Shown: positions 8,509-17,230 of the stretch, one piece after another
Numbering within the stretch: position 1 is the stretch's first letter
Layout of the letters: each line of letters begins with the position of its first letter
NCBI RefSeq assembly: GCF_003173035.1
Contig: NZ_QGLE01000018.1
Coordinates: 1-43,408, forward strand
Length of the DNA: 43,408 bases
Direction: 5' to 3'
Origin: Zavarzinia aquatilis
Lineage (GTDB): Bacteria > Pseudomonadota > Alphaproteobacteria > Zavarziniales > Zavarziniaceae
Translations under genes and position numbers: made by a program
The notes under the pieces: generated by a model
The model's database searches: none
What the model was told of the DNA's origin: nothing
Seen by the model: only the letters and a program-made list of their open reading frames with translations

Positions 8509-11500
8509 TCAGCGCGCGCCGTTTCCCACAAGGACGAAAGCTCCCCACCACGAGGGATGGGCCGTCGCCTCCGAATCCGCCGCTTGCAGAGCGCCTCGCA
8601 TGGCCAGGACCAACGCTTCGCCGCGGTCGGTCGCTGGATTCGCAGCCAGAGCGGCAAAACTTCTGGTCGTAAGATCGACCGCCGCCGGACTCGACACGGG
8701 CCAGTGGGAAACCATCAGGCTGCGGGCGCCGGCAGCAAAAAAAGCCTGGGCGAGACCGCCCAGGGCTTCCGATCCTCGATCATTGCCCGCCGCCGTATTG
8801 CAGGCGGACAGCACCACAAGATCGGCGTTCAGGCGCAAGCGGGCGATCTCGCTGGTGGTCAGCAGCCCGTCGTCGTCAATCGTGCCGCGGGCCGGCGGCG
8901 TCAGGATCAGGCCGGCCTCTCCATTGCTGGCGCCCAGTTCCCCGGCGACCACGGCATGCGTAGCGAAGTGCAATATCCGGTATTGCTTCAATGCCCCGGT
9001 ATGATTCAGGGCTTTCACCTGGGCTTCCGTGGCCTCGGCCCCCAGGAAAAGTGACGTATCGCCGGGTTTGGGGAACAGACCGGCGATCGCCTCCAATTCG
9101 CAGCGGCTGTCCGGCAGGCTGGCCTGAGCCCTGACGATTTCAACATCGACGGTTGGGGTCCCGCCGCTGTTCAGGCTCGACAGCAATGCCTCGGCCTGTT
9201 GCGGCAGACCACGCAATGCGACTTGCTGGAAGGTTTTCGTGCAATCCACCGTGCCCCCGACACCGATGACCGGATCGCCGAACCCCACCAGGGCCTTGGG
9301 CGCCGGTGGGCGCCTGTCCGCCTCGCGCAGGTCGCGCAGGCTGGAGATCGTAGGCAGGATGGTGATCGAGGGGTGGGACTGGAACAGCCAGGGCGCCTTG
9401 CGACTGGCCTCGGCCCCCGCCAGGCCCGCAGGCAGGGGGGCCGTCAGCAGCAGATGGAAAGGCAGGCCCATCAGATCAGGATCCGGCGAGATCAGCAGCT
9501 TCCGCCCAGCGACATGAGCGCGCAATTCCGCCGGGATCAGCAGGTCGTAAAGGGCCGCGGCGGCGGCGAAATCGAAGGGCGGTCGCGCTGCCTCCGCCCA
9601 GTCGCGACAAAGATCGCCGTCGTCTGCGCCCCGGGAGGATGGCGAGCATCCGGCGATAACAGCCGCGCAATCCGGATCGGCAAGGGCGGCCGAGCAACGC
9701 ATCTGCCGCACAAGGAGACGCAGGCGGCTGCCGACATCGCCCTCCCCCAGGTCGAGAGCGGACAAGGCGTAACGGGCGCGACCGCCGGCGCCGCCCTGGA
9801 TCGCGATCACCGCTACCCGCTCTTTTCCAGCTTCATAATCATCGTAAATGGTAATCGCGAGCAAAGCCTCGTCCCGCTTCAGCAGCGGAACAATTTCATC
9901 AAAGGGAACCGGCGCGAATGCTGGATCGGGATCGTACCCCTGTGTTACCGAACTGATCCGGGACCTTAGTCCGGGAATGAAGCCGGACTGAAAGTCGCGC
10001 TGCTCCCGCATTTTTTCGACATCGACGACCTTTTGCGCTGGAGGGACAGAAGAGTCCGCCATGAGCCGGTCGATTTCGCGGTCGAGCGCAGCGATCTCGT
10101 TAAGAATGTCGTCCAACTCACGCTGAGCCGCAGCAGCGGAAACGCCCACGCCTTGCCGCTGCGCAGCGCTTGCGATGGCGTCGGTCAGGGCGCTGGCCTG
10201 AACCCATTGCAGGACGTTGAAGGCGGAAAGAAAGAACTCACCATTATCTGAACCATTGCTCGCCGCATCGTTGGCCCTCAGCAGCAAGGGAACATATTTC
10301 CGGAAATATTGCCCAGACGCAGCGATCGTTCCGGCATTTCCGGGTGTCGTCCTCATCGACATGTTCGTTACAGCTTGGCGGGCGGCCTCAATCAGCGAGC
10401 CTTGCTGAACCAATGAGTCCAGCATCCCCTCGAAGATGGAAAGAATGCCGGCTCCCGGTGAATCGCCCGAACCGAAGGCATCCGGGCGAGCCAAGGCCAT
10501 GCCCAATATCATGCCCGCACCGTCGAAATCTCCGCGCGCCAAGAGCAGCCGGGCCTTGGCGACGCGGATTCCGATATAAAGCTCCTCGTCACGGATATTC
10601 TTCTCTTCGTATAATTTTTCGGCCTCGAGAACATATCTTTCGCAAGCCGGCACATTTTTCCGGGCCAGAGCGGACCGGGCCAGCCCGAGCAGAATCGAAA
10701 TTCGCTGCCCGGGATCCGGCACGCCGGCTCGGGCGTCGCGCTCGAGAGCGGCACGATAGCGCTCCTCCGCAGCGGCAATGGCGGCGCGCGCCATTAACCT
10801 GTCGCCCTCGGCCACAAGGTCAGCGATATGTTTCCGGTCCGCGACGGAGTCATCGGCCGGAGCGTATTCACGGGCTCTTTCCCGGAACGCGGCAGAGACT
10901 TCGGGCTGGTCGGCGGTGGCGCGGGCAAGAACCTTCAGCAGCGCCGAGATTTGCAGCGGGTCCTGCGGCCTGGCCATCTCGGCCCGCAGCAGCGCCTCGT
11001 TCAACAGGCGCCGGGCCTCGCCAGCCTTACCCGTATCTATCAACAGCCCCCCAAGGTCGATCGTCAGGTCAATGGCTTCGTGATGACCCAGGAGGTTGTT
11101 TTCGCTCCAATACTTGAAGGCATCCCTGAAGAATATCTCGACGTTTTCCGGTCTGCCGAGGCGATGATAGACACCAGCATAGCGCCGGATGAACAAAATT
11201 TCGTCGGGAAAATAGGAAGATTTATGGGCATAATAGACAGACGTCAGAAGAGAAAGAAATTCTCTGTCTGCGTCCGCGCCACGACCTTGCCCAATCATGC
11301 TATCAATTAGCAGCGCGATACTATATCCATAGCCTAGGAGCCGCCCATACTCCTTGCGCCACGAAAGGTTGCGGGCAGCATCCTCTGTGCCGCGCCATTT
11401 CGGCTCGACCGCGCTTTCGTAGATGGCCAAGGCATCCCGGGCGGCGACCTCGGCTTCCCCGAACCGCTTCAGGCGGAGCAGGATCTCCCCGCGCTCCAGC

Positions 11501-11997
11501 GCGTAACGTCCCCGGTCCATGTGATCCGGCGGCAGATGGCGCTGCCAGATGGCCCCAGCCCGCTCTATTTCCTCCAGAGCCGCAGGCCATTGCTGCAGGC
11601 GAACCAGGGCGGTGGCGCGCACCGCATGGACTTCCGCGATTTCGAGCTCGCCCGTCACCGTGGAGGCGTTGGTTAATCGCTGCGCCTCGTCGAGCCGTGC
11701 AATAGCTTCCTCGACATACCCCCAGCCAATCAGAGCCCGGGCCAGATCGAGCAGATTGGCTGTGAAGCCGGAGTAACCGGTGGCTTGCATTGGCGGCGCG
11801 TCCAGCGCCTCCTGCGCCAATCTCGCCGCATCTTCATAACGGAGTTCGCGATAGGCCTGCCGAACCCGATCCTGCAACATTTCCAAGGCGGCACCGCCCT
11901 CGCCCCCTCCCCTGCCAGCATCGTCGGCGAAGACCGGCATCCCCAGCATGCCGACAAAAACTACGAGCAAAAAGCCCAGCACCCTCGTTTTCGTCAC
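8509..11997 (-). CDS. Secreted TPR-CHAT domain protein (caspase-like)
   Basis: Large protein, about 1,162 aa, with an N-terminal TPR-like helical array (alternating Ala-rich helices from about 30 to 600) and a C-terminal CHAT domain. The caspase-like pair is visible: His in LHFATHA (about 1014) and Cys in VLSACNTA (about 1066), followed by RSLMVSHWPV typical of CHAT proteins. The GTG at 11997 is chosen because it opens a standard signal peptide (TKTRVLGFLLVVFVG, cut near VFA); ATGs at 12033 and 12066 lengthen the leader without a ribosome site. CHAT proteases act in gated systems such as Craspase, but those are cytoplasmic. Here the signal peptide points to the periplasm, next to a second caspase-fold enzyme. 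Confidence 0.9.
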   Translation of the reverse strand: MTKTRVLGFLLVVFVGMLGMPVFADDAGRGGGEGGAALEMLQDRVRQAYRELRYEDAARLAQEALDAPPMQATGYSGFTANLLDLARALIGWGYVEEAIARLDEAQRLTNASTVTGELEIAEVHAVRATALVRLQQWPAALEEIERAGAIWQRHLPPDHMDRGRYALERGEILLRLKRFGEAEVAARDALAIYESAVEPKWRGTEDAARNLSWRKEYGRLLGYGYSIALLIDSMIGQGRGADADREFLSLLTSVYYAHKSSYFPDEILFIRRYAGVYHRLGRPENVEIFFRDAFKYWSENNLLGHHEAIDLTIDLGGLLIDTGKAGEARRLLNEALLRAEMARPQDPLQISALLKVLARATADQPEVSAAFRERAREYAPADDSVADRKHIADLVAEGDRLMARAAIAAAEERYRAALERDARAGVPDPGQRISILLGLARSALARKNVPACERYVLEAEKLYEEKNIRDEELYIGIRVAKARLLLARGDFDGAGMILGMALARPDAFGSGDSPGAGILSIFEGMLDSLVQQGSLIEAARQAVTNMSMRTTPGNAGTIAASGQYFRKYVPLLLRANDAASNGSDNGEFFLSAFNVLQWVQASALTDAIASAAQRQGVGVSAAAAQRELDDILNEIAALDREIDRLMADSSVPPAQKVVDVEKMREQRDFQSGFIPGLRSRISSVTQGYDPDPAFAPVPFDEIVPLLKRDEALLAITIYDDYEAGKERVAVIAIQGGAGGRARYALSALDLGEGDVGSRLRLLVRQMRCSAALADPDCAAVIAGCSPSSRGADDGDLCRDWAEAARPPFDFAAAAALYDLLIPAELRAHVAGRKLLISPDPDLMGLPFHLLLTAPLPAGLAGAEASRKAPWLFQSHPSITILPTISSLRDLREADRRPPAPKALVGFGDPVIGVGGTVDCTKTFQQVALRGLPQQAEALLSSLNSGGTPTVDVEIVRAQASLPDSRCELEAIAGLFPKPGDTSLFLGAEATEAQVKALNHTGALKQYRILHFATHAVVAGELGASNGEAGLILTPPARGTIDDDGLLTTSEIARLRLNADLVVLSACNTAAGNDRGSEALGGLAQAFFAAGARSLMVSHWPVSSPAAVDLTTRSFAALAANPATDRGEALVLAMRGALQAADSEATAHPSWWGAFVLVGNGAR

Positions 11998-12165
11998 CCC
12001 GTTCGCCCCCCATAACACATCACCGCACACCATCAGGTTGAGCGAAAGAAAGAGCGGGAGCAACATGCAGAAAGCCCGCGCCGCTTACCGCGCAAGAGGG
12101 CGACCACATGCTCGGCGCAGACGAAGCCATCCCGGCGAAGACAAGCCGCAGCTATCCATCATCGT

Positions 12166-12732
12166 TCACCACATGCGCTCGGCAAACCGCCGCTCCTCGG
12201 GACCGACCGCATCCAGGTAAATGGCGGTGGTGGTTTGGGACGCATGGCCCATCCAGCGCTGGATGAGATTGGGCGGGACATTCCTGCTTGCAGCCCGAAT
12301 CCCGAAAGCATGCCTCAATCCCTTGCAGGTCCCCATGGGCCCCCGAACACCCGCCTGCGTCATGGCATTCCGAACCCAGCGCCAGGCGGTCACCCGGTTG
12401 CAGTCCCAGAACCGTCCATTCTCGCACACCCCCATATCGAGAAGCATTCGAATAATATCGCCCGGTACGGGAACGCGGCGATAAACCACGCGCCTGCGCT
12501 TGAGCGTCTTCAATGTCACCATGCCATCTTCGAGGCTCAGATGCTCCTCTTCGAGCATAAGAGCTTCAGATATACGACAGCCGGAGTAAGTCAGGAACAT
12601 CAGCAAAGCCCTCGGTCGTTCTGGGATACGAAGAACAACCGAAAGAAACTTGCTTCGCTCTGCTTCATTTACATATTTCCGGTGCCCAGCTTCGTCGAGC
12701 ACCCCGTGGTTGCATTTTCCCGGGATTTTCAT
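12166..12732 (-). CDS. Small tyrosine recombinase
   Basis: Tyrosine-type site-specific recombinase of 188 aa. The ATG at 12732 has GGAGGG a few bases upstream. Catalytic positions seen: Arg53 in YSGCRISEA, Arg140 in KGLRHAFGI, His163 in MGHAS and the nucleophile Tyr172 in AIYLDA. The usual His of the HxxR box is Lys137 here. It is short for an integrase and lacks the N-terminal arm-binding domain, like orphan XerC/D-type recombinases on plasmids and genomic remnants. No attachment repeat is evident nearby. It may be a relic of an older insertion next to the CHAT gene. Confidence 0.88.
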   Translation of the reverse strand: MKIPGKCNHGVLDEAGHRKYVNEAERSKFLSVVLRIPERPRALLMFLTYSGCRISEALMLEEEHLSLEDGMVTLKTLKRRRVVYRRVPVPGDIIRMLLDMGVCENGRFWDCNRVTAWRWVRNAMTQAGVRGPMGTCKGLRHAFGIRAASRNVPPNLIQRWMGHASQTTTAIYLDAVGPEERRFAERMW

Positions 12733-13019
12733 GGGCTCCCTCCAGTGCAACGGAATCATCAATACCGTTTAGCGGCGCTGCGGATTTTCGGCAGCTGTGA
12801 CATCACCTGTTGGTCAAGCTAAAATAAACTGGCAAGAATCCCCAATTAATTTAAAAATAACAAAACGGTAACCCTGTAACAAAATTGATGATTTCGTTGC
12901 AGCATGAAAGTATTCGACATGTCAGAAGCGCTGGTGGGGCGAGAATTCTCACTCACCGGGGGGCTTCATCCGCGGGCCGCCTTTAGGCAAGGGCTCGAGC
13001 GTCGTCATAGGGGGATCGA

Positions 13020-13511
13020 ATGTATTTGGCGTTGAAGAGGTCTTTGCTGCTCGCGGCCGTGCCGGTGTCCCTGGGCCTGGGCGGTTGCGAGGGGACCGGG
13101 CTGGCGCAGGACGTCGGTGGGACCATCGGTTCGATCGCGGGGCAGTTGCTCGGGCAGCAGGTCGGCATCAGCGGGCTCGGCAACCTCGGGCAAAAATTCG
13201 GCACCGTCTTCGGCAACGAGTTCGAGGCCATGCTGAACGAGCAGGAACAGCGCCGGGCGCTCGAGGCCACGGAACGGGTCATCGCCAAGCCCGCGGTCGG
13301 CAAAGGCGCCGGCGAAAGCTGGACCAGCGGCCAGAACCCCGGTGTCGGCGGCACCGCCTATGTCGAGCGCGAATACAAGACGGCGGACGGCATGGTCTGC
13401 CGTGTCGCCAACAATTCGGCCCGAGGCCCAAGGGGCGAGGCAGTGGCCGTCCGACAGGACTGGTGCCGCCAAGCGGATGGTTCCTGGGCGCCCGTGGTGC
13501 CGGCGGCGTAA
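13020..13511 (+). CDS. Outer-membrane lipoprotein, surface-antigen type
   Basis: Lipoprotein of 163 aa with a signal peptide and lipobox LGGC near residues 20-23. A glycine-rich segment (VGGTIGSIAGQLLGQQVG) resembles the glycine-zipper region of rickettsial 17-kDa-type antigens. The C-terminal part, EYKTADGMVCRVANNSA...VAVRQDWCRQADGSW, matches the ending these proteins share from memory, with two Cys likely bridged. It is the first gene of a plus-strand run and overlaps no neighbour. AGGGGG lies upstream of the ATG. Confidence 0.8.
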   Translation: MYLALKRSLLLAAVPVSLGLGGCEGTGLAQDVGGTIGSIAGQLLGQQVGISGLGNLGQKFGTVFGNEFEAMLNEQEQRRALEATERVIAKPAVGKGAGESWTSGQNPGVGGTAYVEREYKTADGMVCRVANNSARGPRGEAVAVRQDWCRQADGSWAPVVPAA

Positions 13512-13513
13512 CC

Positions 13514-14209
13514 ATGCGCAGGCATCGTCTTGCCGCCCTCATGGCGCTCGCCCTGACCGCCACCGTGCCGATGGCGGGGCGGGCGCAGGCCTGCGCGACC
13601 GAGCCTTTTGTGGACAACAGTCGCCTCGCCTTCAAGAAAGCCAAATACGACGATCGTGTGATCCTGATCGTCTATGGCGGTATCGCGCGCGGGGATGCCC
13701 GGCGGCTCGAACAACAGATCCTGGAACACCGACGGCTTTCGGTGCCGATCGACGAAATCTGGCTGCATTCCCAAGGCGGCAACGCCTGGGAAGGCCTGGG
13801 CATCGGCCGCGTCATCCGCAAATACGGCATCATGACCCGCGTTCCCGCCGGCTTCGCCTGCGGCAGCGCCTGCACCACCGCGTTCCTGGGCGGCCCCATT
13901 CGTTCGGTTGATCCGGGTGGCCGCTACATCGTCCATGCCTTCAGTTCGCTCGGACGCGACGATGAAAAGCCCGGCGACACGCTCGAAATGCTGTCGGTCG
14001 AGCAGCAGCGCCAAAAGGAGCAGGGCGACGCCATCCTGGGTGCGGAATGGTCGGCCTACGCGACAGAGATGGGCGTCTCGACCGATTTTTCGCGCGCGAC
14101 CATGAATATTCCGCACACCTCCCAGAAGACGTTGAGCCAGAAAGAGATCAACGACTATCTGGTGACCAATTTCCCCGCCGACCCGGTCGGCTGCATGACG
14201 CTGAATTAG
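13514..14209 (+). CDS. Periplasmic ClpP-like protein (COG3904 type)
   Basis: Exported 231-aa protein with a signal peptide (about 1-26, ending RAQA) and a ClpP/crotonase-like core. HSQGGNAWEGLGIG (about 85-98) looks like the oxyanion turn, Ser118 in ACGSACTTAFLGG sits where the ClpP nucleophile does, and His141 in YIVHAF could be its partner. The third catalytic residue is not assigned, so activity is unproven. ATG 13514 follows the lipoprotein stop by 2 nt, so the pair is co-translated. Proteins of this type are predicted periplasmic and are mostly uncharacterised. Confidence 0.78.
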   Translation: MRRHRLAALMALALTATVPMAGRAQACATEPFVDNSRLAFKKAKYDDRVILIVYGGIARGDARRLEQQILEHRRLSVPIDEIWLHSQGGNAWEGLGIGRVIRKYGIMTRVPAGFACGSACTTAFLGGPIRSVDPGGRYIVHAFSSLGRDDEKPGDTLEMLSVEQQRQKEQGDAILGAEWSAYATEMGVSTDFSRATMNIPHTSQKTLSQKEINDYLVTNFPADPVGCMTLN

Positions 14210-14226
14210 CGGTGAATGGGAGGAAG

Positions 14227-15117
14227 ATGATCGTGGCGGCACCAAGGTTTGGCTTCGACGACGGGAAACCCGTCGCCCGGCCGCTGCTGCTGGCGCTCGG
14301 TGCCGCCCTCTATCTGGCGGTCGCCCCGGGCGCGGCGCTGGCCCAGACCGATCCGGGCGCGCGCTGCGATGCCCTGGCCGCAAACCCGGAAGATCCGGCC
14401 AAGCCCCGAAGCGTTCTTGGCGTCCTGTACGACGGTATCGACGCGCCCCAGGCGATCACGGCATGCACCACCGCCATCGCCGCGAAACCCGAAGAAGCCC
14501 GCTATCATTTCCAGATCGGCCGGGCCTATGAGAAAAGTGGCGATGAAAAAAAGGCCATGCTGCATTACAAATTCGCCGCGCAAAGAGGTTATAAAATCGC
14601 CATGCGTAATATTGGGTTTTTATATTTGCGTAAAATTAATAAAAATAACAATGAAATTAAGGAGATGATGAGGTGGAGCTTGGCATCCGGTTTTTCGGAT
14701 TCCCTTACATTGCTTGCAATTGGGATAGGGTATGAATTTGTAAATAATGATTATGTGAATGCCGCGAAATATTACTTGAGGGCCGCCAAACCGGGAGAGG
14801 CTTTGGCGCAAAATAATCTTGGCCGTTTGTACTGGAACGGCTGGGGTGTCACTAAGAACGCGCAGGAAGCGATCAAGTGGTGGAAACTGGCGGCCGCGCA
14901 GGGCCAACAGGACGCGATCGAGAACCTGAGAATGGCGCAACGCCGGGGCTCCGGTGGCTATTCCGGGGGCGGCGGCTCGGGCGGTGGCGGCTATCGGCAG
15001 CCCGATCACCCCTATGACGCGCCGACGCCCTATACGCCGCCCCCGCCGGTCTACAGCCCGCCGCCCCCGCCGATCGACCCCTTTTACGGCGGCTGCCACA
15101 ATCCCATGGGGTGCTGA
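14227..15117 (+). CDS. Sel1-repeat exported protein with Pro-rich tail
   Basis: Exported protein of 296 aa; ATG 14227 follows GGGAGGAAG. A signal peptide ends near ALAQ. The mature N-terminus, CDALAANPEDPAKP...ACTTAIAAKPEEARYHFQIGRAY, is shared with the Sel1 protein at 15603. Two to four Sel1/TPR-like repeats follow (LGRLYWNGWGVTKNAQEAIK is the clearest). The tail is Gly-rich and then Pro-rich (YTPPPPVYSPPPPP), ending with two Cys. Bases from about 14580 to 14790 are markedly AT-rich compared with the rest of the gene, which points to a recombined segment. It probably scaffolds proteins in the periplasm. Confidence 0.85.
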   Translation: MIVAAPRFGFDDGKPVARPLLLALGAALYLAVAPGAALAQTDPGARCDALAANPEDPAKPRSVLGVLYDGIDAPQAITACTTAIAAKPEEARYHFQIGRAYEKSGDEKKAMLHYKFAAQRGYKIAMRNIGFLYLRKINKNNNEIKEMMRWSLASGFSDSLTLLAIGIGYEFVNNDYVNAAKYYLRAAKPGEALAQNNLGRLYWNGWGVTKNAQEAIKWWKLAAAQGQQDAIENLRMAQRRGSGGYSGGGGSGGGGYRQPDHPYDAPTPYTPPPPVYSPPPPPIDPFYGGCHNPMGC

Positions 15118-15165
15118 CCGCGAGGCGATCGGCCCGGTGCGAAGGAGCGGACAAGGGGAAACACG

Positions 15166-15249
15166 ATGCATTTCACGCGCGGGCTGGCGGTCTCGATGTT
15201 CCTCGGTGCAACCGGCGCATCCGCCGATCTGTCCTGCCTGACGAGTTGA
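15166..15249 (+). pseudogene. Relic of a duplicated Sel1 gene start
   Basis: A 27-codon reading frame begins MHFTRGLAVSMFLGATGASA and stops soon after the signal peptide. The DNA from about 15149, GACAAGGGGAAACACGATGC, matches 15590 onward before the intact Sel1 gene almost base for base, including the ribosome-site region. It is therefore a partial duplicate of that gene's 5' end. If translated it gives only a secretion leader plus eight residues. Confidence 0.7.
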
Positions 15250-15359
15250 TGGACGGCATCGCGGCATCGGCAGGCCGACTGTCCATGTTTCTGTAATCCG
15301 GATGTAGACATTCCGTTGGTCCCCAAGCGGTGCCGAAGAAAAGACCAAGGAGAAAGATC

Positions 15360-15569
15360 ATGAGGGTTGCCGGCATGAAATGGGCGATCTTGGCCGTAGC
15401 CGCATTGTCGGCGGTCGCTTGCCAGAATACCGCGGAAACATCGAGCCCCGCCAAGGCCCCGGTTGCAGGCGGCAATACCGAGCAATGCGATCCCAAGGAT
15501 CCCTACAGCCGCGCGTGCGCGGATGCTCTCCGGCGAGGTATGGGCCTCGACCAGCTCAACGCGCACTGA
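15360..15569 (+). CDS. Tiny putative lipoprotein
   Basis: A 69-aa product from the ATG at 15360, which has AAGGAG 7 nt upstream; an earlier ATG at 15330 is less likely. The N-terminus MRVAGMKWAILAVAALSAVA is followed by Cys21 in a weak lipobox (AVAC). The mature part has a Cys pair in EQCDPKDPYSRACADALRRG. It is similar in style to small entericidin-like or Sel1-associated lipoproteins but is not recognised. It sits between a relic and the large Sel1 gene, probably in the same transcript. Confidence 0.6.
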   Translation: MRVAGMKWAILAVAALSAVACQNTAETSSPAKAPVAGGNTEQCDPKDPYSRACADALRRGMGLDQLNAH

Positions 15570-15602
15570 AACGGCACGATCGAGCGAAAGACAAGGGGAA
15601 AC

Positions 15603-17168
15603 ATGATGCATTTCATGCGTGGGCTGGCAGTGCTGGCGGTTTCAGTGTTCTGCGGTGCCGCCGGCGCCTGGGCAGATGGGGCCGACTGTGATGCACTCGC
15701 CGCCTCGCCTTACGATTCCCGGCGGCCGCCAGGGGTACCGGGCGTGCGGTTTGCGGCGATGGACGTGGCGAAAGCGGAAGCCGCCTGCCGCCAGGCCGTC
15801 GCCGCCTATCCCGGTGAGTTCCGCTTCAAGTATAATCTGGCGCGAGTTCTCTGGCAGGAGAACAAGAAGGGTGCCGAAGCGGCGCGGCTGATGCGTGAGG
15901 CTGCCGGAACCTATCCCGCCGCCATGACCGACCTCGGCGTTTTTTACGAGCTCGGCTTCGGGGTCGAGAAGAACGACGTCACGGCCATGATGTGGCATCG
16001 AAAGGCTGCTGAAGCCGGCGACGTGATCGGGATGTTCTCGCTGAGTACCGGTTATCAAGAAGGACGAGGCGTTCCCAAGGATATGCAGCGGGCGCTGGAA
16101 TGGCTGGGGCGCGCGGCCGACAAGGGCTTGGCTGACGCCAGCTATGGCCTCGCCTTCATCTATCAACAAGGCGTCGACGTGCCGAGGGATATGACGCAGG
16201 CGATAAAGCACTATCAGGACGCTGTTGCGGCCGGGTTCCCGGCGGCGATGGTGAATCTCGGAAAAATCTATTACGAGGGAGATGGCGTTCCCATTGACCG
16301 CGCGGCCGGGATGCGCCTTTTGCGGCAGGCGGCCGAAACTGGCATTCCCCGGGGCCAGGCGGCATTGGCGCATGCGCTTTTCTCCAGCGACAAGGAAGCC
16401 GACTGGCGGGAGGCGAAAATCTGGGCGGAAAAGGCGCGTGCCGCCGGCGATCCCCACGGAACCTTTGTCCTGGCGCTCCTGTATTCGCACGGTAAAGGGG
16501 TGCCCAAGGACAGCGCGAAAGCCCGAGAACTGGTGAGGGCAGCGGCGGAAATGGGGCACCCCTACGCCATGTACACCTATGGTGTGATGCTGTTGAGGAG
16601 CAAGGATTATGTCGGCGCCGCGTCGATGGTCGGAAAGTCGGCCGAGGCTGGCCAGCCCGAGGCCATGTTTCTCCTCGCCAATCTCGTCGGTCAGGGGATC
16701 GGGACCCCGCAGAATGAAGAGGCATCGCTGAAATGGCTGACCAAGGCCGCTGACGCCGGTTATCAGTTGGCCAAAGGGCAGCTTGGACTGATCAGGGCGG
16801 GCGGTGGATTGAGGTCGTCGCCCGGCGCGACGGCCGAAGATATCTCCCGGCGCGCCCGCGAAATTCTCGCCATGGTCGACGGCTATAATGCGGTCGGCAC
16901 GGATCGGGACGAATTTGCCCGGGACTGGCAAAAGGTGGAGGATTTCTTCGCGACCCTGAATTCTGGCGGGATGGATGAGGCCAACCGGAGCATCGCTGAG
17001 GAACTCCGCGCCATCGTGCTCCATGCGGATATCGCCGGCATGGACCCGGCGCGGGGATTGAAAATGCGTGAACTCGTGCTCGGCATCGTGGACGACCTAA
17101 TGGCGGGCAACAGGACGGCAGAGGCCGCCCGAAAGACGCAGGAACTGCGCGATCTCGTGACGGACTGA
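15603..17168 (+). CDS. Large Sel1-repeat exported protein
   Basis: Exported protein, 521 aa, with a signal peptide ending near AWA and then CDALAASPYDSRRPPGVPG, the N-terminal module shared with the gene at 14227. At least eight Sel1 repeats run from about 100 to 400 (for example LGVFYELGFGVEKNDVTAM and LSTGYQEGRGVPKDMQRAL), forming an alpha-solenoid that usually holds other proteins. The last 110 residues are helical and unrecognised. From memory, the shared N-terminal module also occurs in alphaproteobacterial caspase-Sel1 proteins, which would tie this run to the caspase genes; that should be checked. Confidence 0.9.
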   Translation: MMHFMRGLAVLAVSVFCGAAGAWADGADCDALAASPYDSRRPPGVPGVRFAAMDVAKAEAACRQAVAAYPGEFRFKYNLARVLWQENKKGAEAARLMREAAGTYPAAMTDLGVFYELGFGVEKNDVTAMMWHRKAAEAGDVIGMFSLSTGYQEGRGVPKDMQRALEWLGRAADKGLADASYGLAFIYQQGVDVPRDMTQAIKHYQDAVAAGFPAAMVNLGKIYYEGDGVPIDRAAGMRLLRQAAETGIPRGQAALAHALFSSDKEADWREAKIWAEKARAAGDPHGTFVLALLYSHGKGVPKDSAKARELVRAAAEMGHPYAMYTYGVMLLRSKDYVGAASMVGKSAEAGQPEAMFLLANLVGQGIGTPQNEEASLKWLTKAADAGYQLAKGQLGLIRAGGGLRSSPGATAEDISRRAREILAMVDGYNAVGTDRDEFARDWQKVEDFFATLNSGGMDEANRSIAEELRAIVLHADIAGMDPARGLKMRELVLGIVDDLMAGNRTAEAARKTQELRDLVTD

Positions 17169-17230
17169 CCTACCGGCAGAGCAATATGCGAAGGCTTTGC
17201 TGTCTCTGACCTTGACCTGACCCCCATGGT

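Noticed and set aside
264-17213. Composite transposon
   Set aside because: The IS copies differ by about a fifth of their tail bases, no target duplication can be seen around the block, and the left IS is cut by the window edge.
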